A stretch of 15,792 nucleotides of DNA from Rhodospirillales bacterium (lineage in GTDB: Bacteria; Pseudomonadota; Alphaproteobacteria; UBA828): the NCBI GenBank assembly GCA_026712885.1, contig JAPOPO010000354.1, forward strand, positions 1 through 15,792, written 5' to 3'. Below are positions 13,098-15,792 of this stretch, piece by piece. Position 1 is the first letter of the stretch. Every line of letters begins with the position of its first letter. Made by a program: the position numbers and the translations under genes. The notes under the pieces are model-generated. The model had not been told where the DNA came from and did no database searches. It was given only the letters and a program-made list of their open reading frames with translations.

Positions 13098-14489
13098 TTA
13101 GTCGTCGTAGTAGCCCGAATCCTCCATGATGCGACGGCAGCGTCTGTCCATCGCCTCCAAGGCGTCTTCGATATCCTTTTGATCGTTGACGTAATCGGCA
13201 CCCTCCTCGCCGAATGCCGAGACCAGCGGGATGGCTTCCGGCACCAGCATGAGATAGGGCGTTGCAACCCGGATCGCCTTCGCCAATCCCTTAAAAAAGT
13301 TCCGCTGATCGGCGTACTTGCTGAGAAGCGATACGCGCGATGGCTGACCGCCCGCTTCCACCATGGCCTGGCCGATGCGCGGATCGGTCATGTCGCCGGA
13401 GTTGATCCACTTGATCCACTCCCACGCCGCCTGGTGGTCGGCGCTCCACGGCGGGATGAATTGGCCGAGCCCGCCGGTCAGAGCCTTGTGAACACCTTCC
13501 GGATTGCTGCCGCGCGGCGGAACATCCCAGTGAAACTCCTCCGGGAACTTGCTGTACTCCGGTTTGTTCAGGACCGCGGTACCCCAGGTGTTCGGACCGA
13601 GGAGGGCGCTCCCGTTCGCGAACGCCCGGTTCACTTCGTCCTCGGTCGCGTTGCTGGTGACCGGGTGCGCGTAGGCCTGCAGCTCCTTCATCACCTTGAG
13701 GGAAAGATACCCGGCTTCGGTGTTGAAGGTCGGGTTCCAATACCCCTTCTCCATCCGGTCGAACCACGAACCGCCATGGGCTGCCAAGGCCGCCCAGAAG
13801 TTGAACCCGAACCAGGCACCGCGCTGTAGCGAAGCGCAGTAGGCGTACACCTCGTTGTCGGGGTCATGGACCTCTTTGGCGGCCTCTATCCACTCGTCGT
13901 ATGTCTCCGGATACGAGATTCCATGCTTGTCGAGAACGTCCTTGCGATACGTCGCCAGAAGGGCATTGCCGTCAGGTGTCAGGCCATAGAGTTCACCGTC
14001 CTGCTCGGGCGGCACGCGATAGAGCTTGGAGATCTCCCGCGGCACGTCGTTCAGGTAGTCTTCGAACCATGCCGGATCCTGATCGGCAAACGGCTGAAGC
14101 GGGGTAAGCGCCTCTTTTGCGTACATGCTCGGCCATTGGCCGTAGTCGGTGTAGATCACGTTGAAGGTGTCGATCTGCGACTCCATCATCACGTTGATCT
14201 TCGGGAACGTCTCGCCGATCGGCTCAGCGACGAAGTTGACGTCAATGTTGGGATAGACCTGCTCGAACAGCGGAAGGGCTGCCCGCATGGAGCCCTCCCA
14301 ACGCAGGCCCGACGATGTGTAGACGTTCACCGAACCGGAAACGTCGGCGCGTACTTCTCTCGGTTTCCAAGTCGCGGCAAGCGCCGCCGCAGAGGCCGCC
14401 GCTCCCTGCATCAAGCGGCGCCGGGTGATCCTGAAGCGCCGGGTCTCCTCCAGAGTCCGATTGAGAACCTCGTCTGATTTGTCAGCCAT
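13098..14489 (-). CDS. ABC transporter solute-binding protein (family 1, sugar-type), Tat-exported, 463 aa
   Basis: This periplasmic receptor hands a small solute, probably a sugar or related compound, to an ABC permease. ATG 14489 was chosen because GGGAGAG precedes it; the frame to 14579 only reads through leader repeats. Residues 20-31 (RITRRRLMQGAA) carry a twin-arginine motif with a hydrophobic stretch after it and a cleavage-like VRA at 46-48. The mature part has the family pattern of an early MRAALPLFEQVYPNIDVNF, a middle GLTPDGNALLATYRKDVLDK and late WEWIKWINS. Permease and ATPase genes are not next to it: a terminator follows directly, so the partners lie elsewhere or are lost. Confidence 0.88.
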   Translation of the reverse strand: MADKSDEVLNRTLEETRRFRITRRRLMQGAAASAAALAATWKPREVRADVSGSVNVYTSSGLRWEGSMRAALPLFEQVYPNIDVNFVAEPIGETFPKINVMMESQIDTFNVIYTDYGQWPSMYAKEALTPLQPFADQDPAWFEDYLNDVPREISKLYRVPPEQDGELYGLTPDGNALLATYRKDVLDKHGISYPETYDEWIEAAKEVHDPDNEVYAYCASLQRGAWFGFNFWAALAAHGGSWFDRMEKGYWNPTFNTEAGYLSLKVMKELQAYAHPVTSNATEDEVNRAFANGSALLGPNTWGTAVLNKPEYSKFPEEFHWDVPPRGSNPEGVHKALTGGLGQFIPPWSADHQAAWEWIKWINSGDMTDPRIGQAMVEAGGQPSRVSLLSKYADQRNFFKGLAKAIRVATPYLMLVPEAIPLVSAFGEEGADYVNDQKDIEDALEAMDRRCRRIMEDSGYYDD

Positions 14490-14501
14490 GCTTTCTCTCC
14501 C

Positions 14502-14633
14502 TGGGGCGGTTATGGTTCTTTTTGCCCCGCATCGAGGCTGGTCCCTGGGGCGGTTGTAGTTTTTGTTGGCCCACACCAAGGACTATCATTGGGGCGGTTA
14601 TGGTTCTTTTTGGCCCACATCAAGGCTAAGCGC
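14502..14633 (-). repeat. Three 44-bp tandem repeats in the leader of the solute-binding protein gene
   Basis: TGGGGCGG starts at 14502, 14546 and 14590, an exact 44-base period. Copies 1 and 3 also share TTATGGTTCTTTTTG and copies 2 and 3 share GGCCCACA. The last copy ends against the ribosome site of the gene. Each copy on the minus strand contains a TTGATG-like word and a CATAAC-like word, so each could be a promoter or a regulator site. There are no spacers of changing sequence, so this is not a CRISPR array. Confidence 0.85.
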
Positions 14634-14938
14634 GCTGAACAGGCCGCGTCAAGCTGCGCGTCAGGCGTTCGATCCTCTTATGGTTCACGATCCAGCCGCG
14701 ATGCTCGAGCCCAAGCTTGAATTGGGACGGCCCTCGGGGCCAACGGATTTACCTCCCTTGTGTTGACAACGAAATGCGCCAGCGTCAGCGGATTCAATAG
14801 ATTGGAACGAAAGTCTTGCTCATATTGGACAGCTTCGGAGTTTAGGGTTTGGCCGTCGGAATGGTGACATGTCGGTGATACACCGACGCTTCCTCGCGTA
14901 ATAGCCGCTGGGATAACCCACTAAGCCATTGATTCGAA
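14634..14938. other. Intergenic stretch without a recognisable gene
   Basis: About 300 bases lie between the repeats and tRNA-Arg. I see no frame that resembles protein. The clearest signal is a 7-bp perfect dyad, GTCGGTG-ATA-CACCGAC, at 14871-14887, which could be an operator. A TTGACA-like word near 14763 on the plus strand has no gene to serve. Confidence 0.5.
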
Positions 14939-15015
14939 TGGCGCGCCCGGCAGGACTCGAACCTGCGACCCCTTGATTAGGAATCAAGTGCTCTATCCGG
15001 CTGAGCTACGGGCGC
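14939..15015 (-). tRNA. tRNA-Arg (anticodon CCU)
   Basis: On the minus strand GCGCCCG at the 5' end pairs with CGGGCGC at 14949-14943. The D arm is TAGCTCAGCCGGATAGAGC, the anticodon stem CTTGA/TCAAG encloses TTCCTAA (anticodon CCT), and the T loop is TTCGAGT. The discriminator is G and CCA is encoded at 14941-14939. It is intact, with no duplicated 3' end in the window. Confidence 0.96.
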
Positions 15016-15077
15016 TCTGCTCCCATCGATAGCGGCGGCGGGGGGTTTGTCAATCGGCAGCGTGCGGCAAAGCCGTC

Positions 15078-15792
15078 TCAAGCGTCGGCGAGGGCCGCCG
15101 GGCTCTCCGGCAGGATCTGGCCGCCGTCGAGGACCAGCGCCTGGCCGGTGATGAAGCGCGCCTGGTCGCTCGCGAGGTAGACGGCGGCGTAGGCGATGTC
15201 CTCGGTCTCGCCGATGTAGCCGGCCGGAATGATCGACCTGATTTCCTCGACCTGCTCCCCGCCCAGCTCCACCAGGCCCTGAGTCATGATCGAGCCGGGA
15301 GAGATCGCGTTGACCGTGATGTTGTGCTTGGCGAGCTCCAGCGCCGCGCCCATGACGAAGGCGTTCACGCCACCCTTGGACGCCATGTAGTGTGAGAGCC
15401 TGGGCCAGCCCACATTGGGGCCGGTGATCGACGAGATCACGACGATGCGGCCCTGCCCCTGCGCCTTCATCTGCGGGATGCAGGCCCGGACGCCGTAGAA
15501 GACTCCCTTGAGGTTGGTTTCGAGCACGTCGTCCCAAGTCTCGTCGCTCATGTCCACGATGTGGGAGGTGGGGAAGATTCCGGCGTTGGCGCAGAAGACG
15601 TCGATGGCGCCGTAGCGCTCGATGCAGGCCGCCGCCATCCGCTCCATGTCGGCGCGCTGCCTGACGTCGGCCTGGAGGAACGAGGCCTCGCCGCCGGCGG
15701 CCGCGATCTCGTCGGCCGCGGCCTGGCCCGCCCCCGCGCTGCGGTTCACCACCAGCACGCTCGCGCCCTCGTCCCCCAACACCGTCGCCATC
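15078..15792 (-). CDS. Short-chain dehydrogenase/reductase, 5' end beyond the window
   Basis: This is an NAD(P)-dependent oxidoreductase of the classical SDR family, possibly a 3-oxoacyl-ACP reductase-like or alcohol dehydrogenase enzyme. Numbering from the first visible residue, there are D42 (ADV, adenine ring contact), NAG at 69-71, the catalytic serine at 120-121 (ISSITG), and Y135 and K139 (YMASK). The C terminus (EDIAYAAVYLASDQA, then FITGQALVLDGG) is typical. The N-terminal TGxxxGxG site is cut off by the window edge, so the first visible ATG is internal. It ends 62 bases from tRNA-Arg. The substrate is not deducible. Confidence 0.9.
   Translation of the reverse strand, partial: MATVLGDEGASVLVVNRSAGAGQAAADEIAAAGGEASFLQADVRQRADMERMAAACIERYGAIDVFCANAGIFPTSHIVDMSDETWDDVLETNLKGVFYGVRACIPQMKAQGQGRIVVISSITGPNVGWPRLSHYMASKGGVNAFVMGAALELAKHNITVNAISPGSIMTQGLVELGGEQVEEIRSIIPAGYIGETEDIAYAAVYLASDQARFITGQALVLDGGQILPESPAALADA

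Noticed and set aside
14502..14633. CRISPR array
   Set aside because: The units follow one another at a fixed period without unique spacers, and there are no cas genes.
14563..14766. 67-codon plus-strand frame
   Set aside because: It covers the 44-bp repeats and shows no protein-like pattern.

Overview
The window is high-GC proteobacterial DNA, most likely alphaproteobacterial. That guess rests on codon use, CCA-encoding tRNA genes and a Tat-exported solute-binding protein; no taxonomic marker gene is present. It holds host chromosome at both ends and one integrated mobile element between them.

The element (about 284-10735, 10.45 kb) sits in the 3' end of a tRNA-Pro(GGG) gene. A 47-bp perfect direct repeat of the tRNA 3' end marks its two limits (284-330 and 10736-10782), and a 16-bp direct repeat lies just inside each end. 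The leftward (minus-strand) genes run from the right end: tyrosine integrase, a 138-aa unknown protein, an AlpA-type DNA-binding protein, and a primase-helicase. After a regulatory gap comes a translationally coupled packaging and head operon: large terminase, HNH nuclease, HK97-type major capsid protein, prohead protease, head-tail connector, portal, a zinc-ribbon protein and a SANT/Myb-like protein. Three small unknown genes on the plus strand lie next to the left end. No tail, lysis or lysogeny-repressor genes are visible. This is the layout of a capsid-forming phage satellite (cf-PICI type): it would make its own small head and package itself, but would need a helper phage for tails and lysis.

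The element's frames are all open and most head-operon genes overlap by 1-4 bases, so it looks recently functional. Two conserved positions are nevertheless altered: a zinc-ligand cysteine of the HNH protein, and the serine/threonine after the Walker A lysine of the helicase. Two copies of a long palindrome with identical geometry, one inside the primase gene and one just after it, are the most striking unexplained DNA signal and a candidate replication or control site.

The right flank (10783-15792) is host DNA. It carries a type I Baeyer-Villiger monooxygenase, two gene fragments (the tail of a short-chain dehydrogenase and part of an alpha/beta hydrolase), a Tat-dependent ABC transporter solute-binding protein preceded by three 44-bp tandem repeats, a tRNA-Arg(CCU), and a short-chain dehydrogenase cut by the window edge. 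Dehydrogenase, monooxygenase and hydrolase are the three steps of cyclic-ketone breakdown, so the fragments may be remains of such a cluster.
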